This document shows, in pieces, positions 1 through 9,344 of a stretch of 64,000 nucleotides of DNA (position 1 is its first letter; each line of letters begins with the position of its first letter). This DNA comes from Paracoccus seriniphilus (lineage in GTDB: Bacteria > Pseudomonadota > Alphaproteobacteria > Rhodobacterales > Rhodobacteraceae), in assembly GCF_028553745.1 (NCBI RefSeq), contig NZ_CP067130.1, forward strand, positions 310,001 to 374,000. The letters run 5' to 3'. Position numbers and translations under genes: made by a program. The notes under the pieces were generated by a model, which made no database searches, had not been told where the DNA came from, and was given only the letters and a program-made list of their open reading frames with translations.

Positions 1-2
1 CG

Positions 3-623
3 GTCACCGATGCGCGGGGCAACACCCGGATGCGCGAACGCGCCTGGGTGGATATTCCGGCCGGAGAGATTGTCATGCTTGCCCGCGGAGAGATGCGTGG
101 CAGCCTGGCCAATGTGAACCGCCCGCTGGTCGAAGGTGACGAATTGACGGGAACGATGATCTTTGAAAAGCGCGGGCGCTTTGACATGTTTTTTCTGATC
201 GACCCGGTCGAAGCCGAGGCCGAATTCGATCCGGTCAGTCTTGCCTCCCCGGCCGTATCCGAAACGGATCGCGCCGCAGATATTGCCGCCATCGCCGGCG
301 CGCTGCGCGATGTGCTGGCCGCGCCGCAGGCCATGATTGCTCCCGTGGTGCTGGCCGGCGATGTCGCGATTGCTGGCTGGACCGATGGTCGCGTAGGCGC
401 AAGGGCCTTTTTGCGGCGCAAGGGCACGCAATGGCAGGTCGAACTGTGGTCCAATGACAGTCTGCTTTTGCTCGCGACATTGACCAGCCTGGGCGTGTCG
501 CGCGTTCAGGCCGCCGCCCTGCGTGCCGAGATGCGCGCCGCCGAAGCTGCTCTTGGTCCCGGTTTCACGTCTCGTTTCGATGCCTTTCCCGGCACCGCCC
601 ATGCGCCACGGGACAAGCCATGA
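3..623 (+). CDS. PCu(A)C-like domain fused to copper uptake system-associated domain (5' partial)
   Basis: The reading frame is open to the left window edge, so the start lies outside. The first ~65 visible residues look like the end of a PCu(A)C periplasmic copper chaperone (IPAGE..., LVEGDELTGTMIFEKRG). The His/Met copper ligands expected in that part are not evident: the usual HLM-type turn reads RGSLANVN. The rest (~residues 85-205, ending near FDAFPGT) resembles the family annotated as copper uptake system-associated protein (VVLAGDVAIAGWTDG, GARAFLRRKG). It is followed by a second PCu(A)C gene and two SCO genes, so a role in copper delivery to cytochrome oxidase or nitrous oxide reductase is likely. 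The fusion and the missing ligands are inferred from a partial view. Confidence 0.75.
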   Translation, partial: VTDARGNTRMRERAWVDIPAGEIVMLARGEMRGSLANVNRPLVEGDELTGTMIFEKRGRFDMFFLIDPVEAEAEFDPVSLASPAVSETDRAADIAAIAGALRDVLAAPQAMIAPVVLAGDVAIAGWTDGRVGARAFLRRKGTQWQVELWSNDSLLLLATLTSLGVSRVQAAALRAEMRAAEAALGPGFTSRFDAFPGTAHAPRDKP

Positions 624-685
624 CCCCCTTGCCGACAATTTGCCACGACCCGCGTCACGCGGAAACACTGCTGAAGGAGACTTCG

Positions 686-1219
686 ATGAAACCCCTGCTT
701 TGCGCCATTCTTCTGGGTACAACATTGCTCTCGTCGCCGGTTCGGGCGGAAATGCCGATGCCTGACACGACCGAGGTTCAGATTGAGGATCTGACGATTT
801 CCGGGGCCTTCATGCGCGCCACCCTGCCCCGTGCGCCGGTGGGCGGTGGCTATCTGACCATCGCCAATCACGGCAGCACGGATGACCGTCTGCTGTCCGT
901 GCAGGCCCCGATCGGAAGCGATGTCCAGATCCATGAAATGGCCCATGAGGATGGCGTGATGACGATGCGTCCCCTGCCCGAAGGTTTGCCGATACCCGCA
1001 GGTCAGACCGTGGTGCTGGAACCCAGCGGCACCCATCTGATGATCATGGGGTTGCAGGATCGGCTGCAGGAAGGCGAAAGCTATGAGCTGACGCTGCATT
1101 TCGAACATGCTGGCGATGTGACCCTGCCCTTTGACGTGCTGGCACTGAATGCGCGCAGTCATTCGGGCAAGATGGCCCCTCATATGCACGAACATATGAC
1201 CGCCAAGGTGCAGGAATGA
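686..1219 (+). CDS. PCu(A)C periplasmic copper chaperone
   Basis: A 177-residue protein with an N-terminal signal peptide (MKPLLCAILLGTTLLSS, then PVRA). The copper-site pattern of the PCu(A)C family is visible: QIHEMAHEDGVMTMR followed by THLMIM. The C-terminal tail is extra-rich in His/Met (KMAPHMHEHM), which could add Cu(I)/Cu(II) binding. The family carries copper in the periplasm to the CuA site of cytochrome oxidase, usually with SCO1. I chose the ATG at 686 because AAGGAGA lies 5-11 bases upstream; the longer in-frame start at 620 has no ribosome binding site and would precede the signal peptide. The stop overlaps the next start (ATGA). Confidence 0.9.
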   Translation: MKPLLCAILLGTTLLSSPVRAEMPMPDTTEVQIEDLTISGAFMRATLPRAPVGGGYLTIANHGSTDDRLLSVQAPIGSDVQIHEMAHEDGVMTMRPLPEGLPIPAGQTVVLEPSGTHLMIMGLQDRLQEGESYELTLHFEHAGDVTLPFDVLALNARSHSGKMAPHMHEHMTAKVQE

Positions 1220-1833
1220 CCGGAAAGTCCCTGCGCTATCTGCGCTTGCTGCTGTGGGGGGGCGTTCTGGCCGCCGGTCTGGGTGCAAGCTGGTTCTTTC
1301 TGCTGGGCGGTGGTGCCGGGCCTGATCGTAGCGAACTGGTCACCGACGAACTGGGGCGCGGAGACTATCGCCTGATCACCACCGAAGGCAGAGAGTTCAC
1401 ACAGGACAGCCTGGCTGGCCAACCCGCGCTGGTGTTCTTTGGTTTCACCCATTGTCCAGATGTCTGCCCGACCACGCTTGCCGACATCGCGGCCTGGAAA
1501 GAGGAACTGGGTGACAGGGGGGATGCGCTGCGCGTCTTCTTTGTCACGGTCGATCCCCAGCGCGATACGCTTGAGGTGCTGCACGCATATACCTCGTGGC
1601 TGCCGGGGGTGATCGGGGTCACCGGCTCGGCAAGGGAGATCGCGCGGGCGCTGGAGGCCTTTCATATCTATGCAAGGAAGGTTCCGCTGGAGGACGGGGA
1701 GTATTCCATGGATCACAGCGCTTACGTCATGTTGTTCGATCGGGATGGCCGGTTCGATCAGGTGATAGCCTATCAGGAAGACCCCGAGCGGGTTTTGTCC
1801 AAGCTGCGCCATGCGCTGGAGGCCGCGCGATGA
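1216..1833 (+). CDS. SCO1/SenC copper chaperone, copy 1
   Basis: A 205-residue membrane-anchored thioredoxin-fold protein. An N-terminal transmembrane helix (about residues 10-30) precedes the SCO domain. The copper-binding CxxxC is seen as CPDVCP (about residues 81-85) and the third ligand His as MDHSAYVM (about residue 167). SCO proteins insert copper into the CuA centre of cytochrome c oxidase and/or reduce its cysteines. Its start overlaps the PCu(A)C stop by 4 bases and its stop overlaps the next SCO start, so the three are translationally coupled. Confidence 0.93.
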   Translation: MTGKSLRYLRLLLWGGVLAAGLGASWFFLLGGGAGPDRSELVTDELGRGDYRLITTEGREFTQDSLAGQPALVFFGFTHCPDVCPTTLADIAAWKEELGDRGDALRVFFVTVDPQRDTLEVLHAYTSWLPGVIGVTGSAREIARALEAFHIYARKVPLEDGEYSMDHSAYVMLFDRDGRFDQVIAYQEDPERVLSKLRHALEAAR

Positions 1834-2417
1834 GGCGCTGGGTTCTGGTTATATGGCTGGCGGCCGTCCTGGCGCTTGGTTCTGCAACCGCAACGCTTTG
1901 GCTGTCTCATCGAGGTCAGGTGTCACTGGCACCATCTGATCTTGGGCAGGGCAATTATCAACTGGTGCAGATGGGTGGCGCGCCCTTTACGCGCGATACG
2001 CTGCGCGGATCGCCGTCACTGGTGTTTTTCGGCTTCACCCATTGCCCCGATGTCTGCCCGACGACCCTGGGAGATCTGGCGATCTGGAAAGAGGAGCTGG
2101 GCGAGGAAGGCCGGAAACTGCGGGTGTTCTTTGTCTCGGTTGATCCCGAACGCGACAGCGCATCGATTCTCGAGGAGTATCTCGGTTGGCTGCCCGGCGC
2201 ATTTGGCATCACCGGCTCGCGCGAGGAAACCGACAGGGCGCTGCGCTCATTTCGTGTCTTTGCCAGAAAGATTCCGCTGGAGGGTGGCAACTATACCATG
2301 GATCACAGTTCTTCGGTGCTGATGTTTGACGCGCAGGGACGATTCTCGGGCACCATCGCCTATCAGGCCCCGCCCGACGAGGCGCTTGGAAAAATCCGCG
2401 ATCTGTTGAACGGATAG
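1830..2417 (+). CDS. SCO1/SenC copper chaperone, copy 2
   Basis: A 195-residue SCO-family protein with an N-terminal membrane helix (VLVIWLAAVLALGSATATLW), the copper motif CPDVCP (about residues 72-76) and the distal His in MDHSSSVLM. It is clearly similar to the preceding SCO protein along its length, including VFFGFTHCPDVCPTTL, IWKEELG and ARKIPLE, so the pair looks like a tandem duplication. The ATG at 1830 overlaps the upstream stop (ATGA); a longer in-frame extension overlapping the first SCO gene is not credible. Two SCO copies next to PCu(A)C genes may serve two CuA targets, for example cytochrome oxidase and nitrous oxide reductase (inference). Confidence 0.92.
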   Translation: MRRWVLVIWLAAVLALGSATATLWLSHRGQVSLAPSDLGQGNYQLVQMGGAPFTRDTLRGSPSLVFFGFTHCPDVCPTTLGDLAIWKEELGEEGRKLRVFFVSVDPERDSASILEEYLGWLPGAFGITGSREETDRALRSFRVFARKIPLEGGNYTMDHSSSVLMFDAQGRFSGTIAYQAPPDEALGKIRDLLNG

Positions 2418-2739
2418 GCGGTTTGAAACAACTGCAAGATTATCAGGCAAGCATTTGACAATGATTAATTAATGAGCAAGTATGAATCGGTGTTTTCGCC
2501 GGATTCCTGAAGGCCGCAGACTGTGGCTTTTGGGGGATGACAACTGTGACTGATGTCGATAACAACGCAGCTCCTCGGACATTGATTTCGTCGCCTGTCC
2601 CGCGCCACAAGCCCTGCATTTACAGGTTTTGACGGTTCTGTGAAAAATTCGCTGTGATTGCATTATTGTCTGGTCATACCACCACAGGATGAATAGAAGC
2701 CTCCTCCATAAATCTAAGCTGAATAGTTAGGGACAGAAT
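2418..2739. other. Intergenic region between SCO operon and wecB
   Basis: No credible gene is seen in these 322 bases, which are more AT-rich than their flanks. A TTGACA at 2455-2460 could be a -35 element, but the matching -10 (AAGTAT at 2478) is poor. The same stretch, TTGAC-AATG-ATTAA (2455-2468), matches the FNR consensus TTGAT-N4-ATCAA at 8 of 10 positions, so either use is uncertain. GTTAGGGA just before 2740 supplies the ribosome binding site of wecB. Confidence 0.4.
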
Positions 2740-3870
2740 TTGCGCGTTCTTACAATCTTCGGGACCCGCCCCGAGGCCATCAAGATGGCACCTGTGGTCA
2801 CGGGTCTTGCATCCGATGAGCGTTTTGAAAGCCAAGTCTGCATCACCGCCCAGCACCGCGAGATGCTGGATCAGGTGACCAGTCTTTTCGGCATTCGCCC
2901 CGAATATGATCTGGACGTGATGAAGCCGGGTCAGGACCTGACGGGCGTCACCTCGGACATCCTGCTGGGACTGCGCGATGTCCTGGCCGAGGCACGCCCG
3001 GACATGGTGCTCGTGCATGGCGATACGGCAACCACATTGTCGGCCACGCTTGCCGCCTATTATGCCCGCATTCCGATTGGTCATGTCGAGGCCGGGCTGC
3101 GGACCGGTGACCTGTATTCGCCCTGGCCTGAAGAGGGCAACCGGCGCGTGACGGGTGCACTGGCGGATCTGCATTTCGCCCCGACCGAGACTTCGCGGGC
3201 CAGTCTGCGCCGCGAGAATACGCCCGATGACCAGATCATCGTCACCGGAAACACCGTCATTGATGCCCTGCTGCAGGTTGTCGAGCGGATCCGCAACGAT
3301 GCTGCGCTGAGCGCAGAACTGGCCGAGCGTTTCAGCTTTATCGAACCCGGCCGTCGCGTTGTGCTGGTCACCGGCCACCGCAGGGAAAGCTTTGGCGGCG
3401 GGTTCGAGCGGATCTGTCAGGCGTTGCGCCAGATCGCGGACCGTTTCCCCGATGTGGATCTGGTCTATCCGATGCATATGAACCCCAATGTGCGTGAACC
3501 CGTGCAGCGCATTCTGGGCGGGGCGGACAATATCCACCTGATCGAACCGCTGGACTATCTGCCCTTCGTCTGGCTGATGAGCCGGTCCGATATCATCGTC
3601 ACCGACTCGGGCGGCATCCAGGAAGAGGCCCCCTCGCTTGGCAAGCCGGTTCTGGTCATGCGCGACACGACCGAACGTCCCGAAGCCGTCGATGCCGGCA
3701 CGGTCAGGCTGGTGGGCACGGATACCGATCTGATCGTGCAGCAGGTCTCGCTGCTGCTGAGCGATCAGTCCGCCTATGACCAGATGAGCTTTGCACATAA
3801 TCCCTATGGCGACGGCAAGGCCGTCGCCCGGATTCTTGATGCACTCGCGCAATTCAAGGACAAGAAATAA
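2740..3870 (+). CDS. wecB: UDP-N-acetylglucosamine 2-epimerase (non-hydrolysing)
   Basis: A 376-residue cytoplasmic enzyme that interconverts UDP-GlcNAc and UDP-ManNAc. Family motifs are present: [12 protein letters not shown] at the N-terminus, the catalytic-acid region [30 protein letters not shown], and [18 protein letters not shown] in the nucleotide-binding C-terminal half. The length is normal. The start is TTG at 2740 with AGGGA 6-10 bases upstream; no ATG lies nearby. It overlaps wecC by one base (TAATG), so the two steps to UDP-ManNAcA are coupled. Confidence 0.95.
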   Translation: MRVLTIFGTRPEAIKMAPVVTGLASDERFESQVCITAQHREMLDQVTSLFGIRPEYDLDVMKPGQDLTGVTSDILLGLRDVLAEARPDMVLVHGDTATTLSATLAAYYARIPIGHVEAGLRTGDLYSPWPEEGNRRVTGALADLHFAPTETSRASLRRENTPDDQIIVTGNTVIDALLQVVERIRNDAALSAELAERFSFIEPGRRVVLVTGHRRESFGGGFERICQALRQIADRFPDVDLVYPMHMNPNVREPVQRILGGADNIHLIEPLDYLPFVWLMSRSDIIVTDSGGIQEEAPSLGKPVLVMRDTTERPEAVDAGTVRLVGTDTDLIVQQVSLLLSDQSAYDQMSFAHNPYGDGKAVARILDALAQFKDKK

Positions 3871-5210
3871 TGAACGACTTCAAGAATATCTGCATGGTTG
3901 GCCTGGGCTATATCGGACTGCCGACGGCTGTTGTCTTTGCACTGCGCGGCGTCGATGTGATCGGCCTGGATGTCAACGCCAGGGCGGTCGAGACGATCAA
4001 CCAGGGCAAGACCCATATCGTCGAGCCGGGACTGGATGACGCGCTGCGCCGCACCGTTCAGGCGGGGCGCCTGCGTGCCACCACCACGCCCGAGCCCGCC
4101 GACGCCTTTCTGATCGCGGTGCCGACACCCTTCCTGTCAGAGGGCGAGGGCCATGACCCGGACCTGTCCTATGTCAAATCGGCAGCGCTTGCGATTGCGC
4201 CGGTGCTGAAAAAGGGCGATCTGGTCATTCTGGAATCGACCAGCCCCGTCGGCGCGACCGAGCAAATGGCCGCCTGGTTGTCCGCAGCGCGCCCCGATCT
4301 GACCTTCCCGCAGGACGCTGGCGAAGACTCGGATATCCGCGTGGCCCATTGCCCCGAACGGATCCTGCCCGGCCATGCATTGACCGAGCTGGTCACCAAT
4401 GACCGCATCATCGGCGGCATGACCGAGGCTTGCTCGACCCGCGCGCGCAAGCTTTACAAGCTGGCCGTTGAAGGCGATTGCATTGAAACCGATTGCCGCA
4501 CCGCCGAAATGGCGAAGCTGACGGAAAACAGCTTCCGCGACGTGAATATCGCCTTTGCCAATGAGCTGTCGCTGATCTGTGACCGCCAGAACATCAATGT
4601 GTGGGAGCTGATCCGCCTGGCCAACCGCCATCCGCGCGTGAACATCCTGCAGCCCGGCCCCGGCGTCGGCGGACATTGCATCGCGGTCGATCCCTGGTTC
4701 ATTGTCAGCCAATCCCCTGAAGAGGCCCGGATCATCCGCGCCGCGCGCGAGATCAATGACAACAAGCCCGAATGGGTTCTGGCCAAGGTTCATCAGGCCG
4801 TCGCCGAACATGCCGCCAAGGGCGGCGCGCCCGCGCGGATTGCCTGCTTCGGTCTGGCCTTCAAACCCAATATCGACGACCTGCGCGAAAGCCCTGCCCT
4901 GTCCATCGCGACGCGGTTGGTGCAGACCTATCCCGGGCAGGTCGACATTGTCGAACCCTATATCGAAAGCCTGCCGGCGCAGCTGGAAGGCAAGACGCAA
5001 CTGCTGCGCCCGAGTGTGGCGGCCGAGACCTGCGACATCATCGTCCTGCTGGTCGACCACGATGATTTCAAATCCATGCCTGCGCCTCGCAACAGCACCG
5101 TCATCGACACTCGCGGTGTCTGGGTCGGTCATGATGCGGTGACCCCGGCTGCGGCCCCGGCCAAGGCAGAGCCCGTCGAAGCGGCTGTCAAAGAGCTGCA
5201 GCCCGCCTGA
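3870..5210 (+). CDS. wecC: UDP-N-acetyl-D-mannosamine dehydrogenase
   Basis: A 446-residue NAD-dependent nucleotide-sugar dehydrogenase that oxidises UDP-ManNAc to UDP-ManNAcA. The N-terminal Rossmann motif is VGLGYIGLPTAVVFA, the central domain has LAKLTENSFRDVNIAFANE-type residues, the catalytic cysteine is in GVGGHCIAVDPW, and the C-terminal UDP-binding domain carries CFGLAFKPNIDDLRESPA. An Ala/Pro/Glu-rich tail of about 25 residues follows the conserved domain. With wecB it supplies ManNAcA for a surface polysaccharide. UDP-hexose dehydrogenases for related sugars share these motifs, but the pairing with wecB favours WecC. Confidence 0.93.
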   Translation: MNDFKNICMVGLGYIGLPTAVVFALRGVDVIGLDVNARAVETINQGKTHIVEPGLDDALRRTVQAGRLRATTTPEPADAFLIAVPTPFLSEGEGHDPDLSYVKSAALAIAPVLKKGDLVILESTSPVGATEQMAAWLSAARPDLTFPQDAGEDSDIRVAHCPERILPGHALTELVTNDRIIGGMTEACSTRARKLYKLAVEGDCIETDCRTAEMAKLTENSFRDVNIAFANELSLICDRQNINVWELIRLANRHPRVNILQPGPGVGGHCIAVDPWFIVSQSPEEARIIRAAREINDNKPEWVLAKVHQAVAEHAAKGGAPARIACFGLAFKPNIDDLRESPALSIATRLVQTYPGQVDIVEPYIESLPAQLEGKTQLLRPSVAAETCDIIVLLVDHDDFKSMPAPRNSTVIDTRGVWVGHDAVTPAAAPAKAEPVEAAVKELQPA

Positions 5211-5669
5211 CCACAGCGCGGCAGAATCGACCCGCGCTGCGCGCGGGTTGGTCAGCCCAACACCAACAGCAAGGGGCGTCCGGCAGAAACTGTCCGGGCG
5301 CCCTTTTTGTTCAGGCGAATGCCATGCGAAATCGCAGCATCGCCCGAAGCCCCCGAATTCCCGAAATCTTTGGTCACGGAAGTTCCGTTTGCGGGTTCCC
5401 GTGGTGCTTGCCATCGTGAAACCCACCCCGGAAATGCCGCCTGGCGCAAGCGGATTGCCGTGGTCGGAACCGCCTCGTTGCAGGTTGAGACATGTCGTCG
5501 CGGGGTCGGACTTCTCCAAACGCGCAACTACTCCTTTGACTCGAACAGTTGCAAATTCAGAATTATTTTTGTTAGTTTTCAAGGAATAGGTAGTATTGCC
5601 TATACTTATTGCAACCTCGTTCCGGCTGCGTTACCAGCGTTGGAACGGTCTCGCAGGGGTTTAGCTTAA
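5211..5669. other. Intergenic region between wecC and the large glycosyltransferase
   Basis: This region holds the wecBC terminator (5271-5310) and no credible gene. The last ~130 bases are AT-rich and are the likely promoter region of the following glycosyltransferase. They include an inverted repeat ATAGG-N8-CCTAT at 5586-5603. I cannot place -35/-10 boxes with confidence. Confidence 0.4.
5271..5310 (+). terminator. Rho-independent terminator after wecBC
   Basis: An imperfect GC-rich stem, AAGGGGCGTCCGGCAG against CTGTCCGGGCGCCCTT with a loop of a few bases and small bulges, is followed by TTTTT. It lies about 60 bases after the wecC stop. A shorter perfect hairpin, ACCCGCG-CTG-CGCGGGT type, lies just upstream at about 5229-5247. 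Confidence 0.75.
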
Positions 5670-8600
5670 ATGTGGCAGGCAGCATCCCTTTTGGCGGCTG
5701 TAGACCGACTCAGAAGTATGGGCAGAAACAAACCAGCAAACGATTTGCTCGAACACGCTTTTCTCGTATCGCAAGATAATATTTTCCTTGAACAGAATCC
5801 GGCCGCAGAGCTTTTTGAAGACAGCGGTGCCAATCTGGATTCCGGTACTCATTTGGTAGCCAGATCCGATGCTTATGGTCGCGTCAGGATCGCGGGAATC
5901 CTCGATGAATTCTCGGAGGCCTGCTTCGCACCCGAGTGCGATTATCTTGCCTTGGACCCGATGCAGTTCGAAAGCCAGATCGCCGATTTCGCCCCCGATC
6001 TGCTGCTGGTCGAATCCGCCTGGAACGGCAGCGGCGGAGCATGGGCAAGGCTGACCGACAAGGCCAGGCCCGAACTTTCCGCATTGGTCGCGCTTTGTCA
6101 GGCGCAAAGGATACCGACGGTCTTCTGGAACAAGGAAGATCCGGTCCATTTTTCGCGCTTTCTCGGCATCGCGCAGATGTTCGATCATGTTTTTACCACG
6201 GATGCCGATTGCATCCCGGCCTACAAGGCAGCAATCGGCCATGACCGTGTGCATCTGCTGCCATTTGCGGCGCAGCCCAGGCTTCACAATCCTTTCATGC
6301 CTGGCCGCCGCAAGGACAAATTCGTTTTTGCCGGCTCATATTACCAGCGCTTCCCCCAGCGTCGCCGCGATTTCGGCCGCATGGTGGATGCGGTATCCTC
6401 ATGGAAGGATGTCGAGATCTATGACCGGCATCAGGGCAAGAACCGGGCCATGAACCGTTTTCCCCGTCGATTTGAGGGGATGATTGTCGGTCAGGTGCCC
6501 TATGCCCAGATCCCGCAGGTCTACAAGGGCTACAAATTCGCCCTGAACATGAATTCAGCCAAACAGTCCCAGACCATGGTCGCGCGACGCGTGTTCGAGC
6601 TGTTGGCGTCAAATACCGTGGTTGTCAGCAACTACTCTCGCGCCACGCGAAACATTTTCGGCGATACCGTCATCTGCACCGACAACCGCGCCTATCTGCT
6701 GCAACGCCTGAAAAGCTGCTGTCAGGACGATCTGACCTATCGCAAGTTCCGCCTGCAGGGTCTGCGGCAGGTCATGTCCCGACATTGCTATGCGCATCGC
6801 GTCGCAACACTGCTGGCGCTGACGCTTGGGCGCGATGCGAGTCCGGCTGAGGCCCGTATCCTGCTGGTTGCCCATGCGCGCAATCAGGTCGAGGCTGATC
6901 GTGTCATCTGGTCCTTCTCGAGGCAGGTTCATGACAATCGCGAACTGTTGCTGCTGACCGCGTTCCCTTGCAGAGATGTCGAGGACCCGCGGATCCGGAT
7001 CTGTTCCGATGAGGCGCGCATGATCGATCATGTGCTGCGTGAACGGCAGAACGTGGATTTCATCGGCATGCTGCATCCCGATGATCACTATGGACCCCAT
7101 TACCTGACCGATCTGGCCCTGTCGCGCGCTTACACCAATGCCGATGCGGTCGGGAAATTCTGCCGGTTCGAGGCCGATGCTGACGGGCATCCGCGCTATC
7201 TTCACCCAGACCGGGCCTATCGGGGCGTGCGCGGTCTGCCACTGCGGGCCTCCTTGATTTCGGGACAGCATATCAGCCGCGATCTCATCCGCAGATTGCT
7301 GAATCTGTATGAGGACGATCAGCTTGTCGAGGCGGGCTGGAAAATGCTGGCGCTGGATGAGTTCAATTATTGCAAGAACGGTTTCGGCCTGCCGCAGGTG
7401 GCACAGCAGGTGGACGATCTGCAAATTTCCTTCACCGGCCTTGCCACCAAGGCCATGTCGTCATTTGTCGCAGATGCGCCCCCGGCACCGCGGATTCCCT
7501 GCTCCCATCGTCGCGAACTGGTTGGAACAGCCGAGATGGCGGCCGACATGGCCGACACCGCCCATCTGTCCGCGCGGCAATCCGATCAGCACCTTGTCAT
7601 TCACTCGACCTTGTCCCAGGACCGCAAGGAGGTGATCTGGATGTCGCGGCATTATCGTCGCCGGGAGTTGAACCTCCTGAACCAGAATGGCGTGGAAATC
7701 CGGCTGCAGCATGACGTGCGGGCGGCCTCGGTCCTGTGTGAAATGACGACTTCGGCAGGAACGCCGATTTCCACTTTTGGCCTGCGCAGCTCGGGCAAGC
7801 ATTTCCTTCCCATACCCGAGGAGTGCGAGAATATCCGTTTCGGCGTCAAGGTCGCCGGTCCAGGCCAGGTGACTCTGGGGGATATCGTGATGTCCGAGGA
7901 CGAATATGAACCCGCCGAAATCCTGTTGCAGAGCGACAGGTTGGTCGTGGCCGAAAGCTTTTCCGCCTATGGCAATCGCAAAAGCGGAAGAAGCCTGAGC
8001 CTGATCGTCGAAGAGGCTCATCGGCAGGGGCAGAAATTCGATATATTCCTGCATGGTAACAAGGTTATTTTCAGTGAATTCGAGGGCATCGACATCATTC
8101 ACGGGGATGATCGCCTGCTGGAATCGGCGCTGCGCAACATTGGTCCGCAGGGCCATGTCATCTCATATGCGCCGGACTGCCATGACGCGCTGAAAAACCT
8201 TGGGGATGATGATGTCAGCGTCATATTGGCCGAGGACGAAACCCGGCTTCTGGAGGCCTTGAAGATCGCAAGAACGCCTGCGGTTCCCACGCCTCGTGTC
8301 TCTGTCGTCATTCCGGTTTTCGGGGTCGAGAAATTCATCGCCGATGCAATCAACTCGGTCCGGACTCAGACACTTCACGAACTGGAGATCATTGCGGTGA
8401 TCGATGGCCCAAGCGATGCTTCACCCGAAATCGTCGCGACATTGGCGCAAATCGATGCAAGGATCGTCAGCATCACCCTGCCCCAGAATGTCGGACAGGG
8501 ATTTGCCAGGAATGCCGGGCTCGAGGCTGCGCGCGGCGATTACATCTGGTTCCTGGATGGCGATGATCTGATGCCGGATCCGGGTTTCCTTGCCGCAGCG

Positions 8601-9344
8601 GTGGAACACGCCGACGCCCATGAGCTTGACATGGTCAGGGGGCGCAAGGAGTTGTTCCGGGGCAAACATGTCGCTGAAGCGCCTGTCCTCGATCGGCTGG
8701 AAGACCTGTTCCCACCCGATCAGCATCAGTGCATCATGGGCCAAAAGCAGGCCCTGCAAAGCTGGAATTGCTGGCTGTGGCTGTACCGGCGGGACTATCT
8801 GAACCGTCGGCACATCCGCTTTGCCCTGCCGAAAATGGAAGAACGCCCCTTCGTCATCGAGGCGGTCTCGGGCACCATGGCCATCTCCGGGCTGGATCGC
8901 GTTGCCGTCGCCTATCGCCGCCATAACACCTCGACCATGCGCGGCGGCAAGAGCCTGGCGGATGTCGAGATGTTCCTGACCAATATCCGGCTTTGCCTTG
9001 CCACGCTTGAAAAGAACATCTCGGAAACAGGTTCGAAGAGCCTGACCGATCTGCTGATGACGCAGGTGCTGCATGCCTTTTTTCTTGGCTGGCCATGGCC
9101 TGTTCTGCTGGCGCTGCCTGCCGAGCGGCGCAGGGACATTCTTGGACGCTTTGCACGGATACTGGAAGCCACGGGATTCGATGAAGACGCTCTTTCCCCG
9201 TCCTGGCCGCTGATCAAAGCCGAGGACAGGGAAAACCGTATCCACCAAAGGATCGTCACCAGCCTGCGCAGCCGCCAATTCGATGAGGTCGAGGGCCTGT
9301 TGAAGATGCGGCAGACAGGCCAAGGATCGATGTCAGCTCAGTAA
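5670..9344 (+). CDS. Large multidomain glycosyltransferase (CgeB-like GT-B plus GT2)
   Basis: A 1224-residue protein with no signal peptide and no obvious membrane helix. Residues ~1-385 resemble CgeB/DUF3880-type GT-B glycosyltransferases (PTVFWNKEDPVHFSRFL, VARRVFELLASNTVVVSN). Residues ~395-620 look like a GT-A-type fold (ILLVAHARNQVEADRV, HPDDHYGPHYLTDLAL). Residues ~640-800 are unassigned and probably beta-rich. Residues ~876-1120 are a canonical GT2 domain: VSVVIPVFGVEKFIADAI, GQGFARNAGLEAARGDY and the metal-binding FLDGDDLMPD. The protein probably builds a repeating surface glycan, perhaps using the ManNAcA made by wecB and wecC. Which domains are active, and the sugar specificity, are unknown. 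The start at 5670 has only a weak ribosome binding site. Confidence 0.85.
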   Translation: MWQAASLLAAVDRLRSMGRNKPANDLLEHAFLVSQDNIFLEQNPAAELFEDSGANLDSGTHLVARSDAYGRVRIAGILDEFSEACFAPECDYLALDPMQFESQIADFAPDLLLVESAWNGSGGAWARLTDKARPELSALVALCQAQRIPTVFWNKEDPVHFSRFLGIAQMFDHVFTTDADCIPAYKAAIGHDRVHLLPFAAQPRLHNPFMPGRRKDKFVFAGSYYQRFPQRRRDFGRMVDAVSSWKDVEIYDRHQGKNRAMNRFPRRFEGMIVGQVPYAQIPQVYKGYKFALNMNSAKQSQTMVARRVFELLASNTVVVSNYSRATRNIFGDTVICTDNRAYLLQRLKSCCQDDLTYRKFRLQGLRQVMSRHCYAHRVATLLALTLGRDASPAEARILLVAHARNQVEADRVIWSFSRQVHDNRELLLLTAFPCRDVEDPRIRICSDEARMIDHVLRERQNVDFIGMLHPDDHYGPHYLTDLALSRAYTNADAVGKFCRFEADADGHPRYLHPDRAYRGVRGLPLRASLISGQHISRDLIRRLLNLYEDDQLVEAGWKMLALDEFNYCKNGFGLPQVAQQVDDLQISFTGLATKAMSSFVADAPPAPRIPCSHRRELVGTAEMAADMADTAHLSARQSDQHLVIHSTLSQDRKEVIWMSRHYRRRELNLLNQNGVEIRLQHDVRAASVLCEMTTSAGTPISTFGLRSSGKHFLPIPEECENIRFGVKVAGPGQVTLGDIVMSEDEYEPAEILLQSDRLVVAESFSAYGNRKSGRSLSLIVEEAHRQGQKFDIFLHGNKVIFSEFEGIDIIHGDDRLLESALRNIGPQGHVISYAPDCHDALKNLGDDDVSVILAEDETRLLEALKIARTPAVPTPRVSVVIPVFGVEKFIADAINSVRTQTLHELEIIAVIDGPSDASPEIVATLAQIDARIVSITLPQNVGQGFARNAGLEAARGDYIWFLDGDDLMPDPGFLAAAVEHADAHELDMVRGRKELFRGKHVAEAPVLDRLEDLFPPDQHQCIMGQKQALQSWNCWLWLYRRDYLNRRHIRFALPKMEERPFVIEAVSGTMAISGLDRVAVAYRRHNTSTMRGGKSLADVEMFLTNIRLCLATLEKNISETGSKSLTDLLMTQVLHAFFLGWPWPVLLALPAERRRDILGRFARILEATGFDEDALSPSWPLIKAEDRENRIHQRIVTSLRSRQFDEVEGLLKMRQTGQGSMSAQ

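Noticed and set aside
2455..2468. FNR-like box TTGAC-AATG-ATTAA after the SCO genes
   Set aside because: It has two mismatches to TTGAT-N4-ATCAA, lies about 270 bases from wecB and has no anaerobic target nearby; chance in an AT-rich gap is likely.
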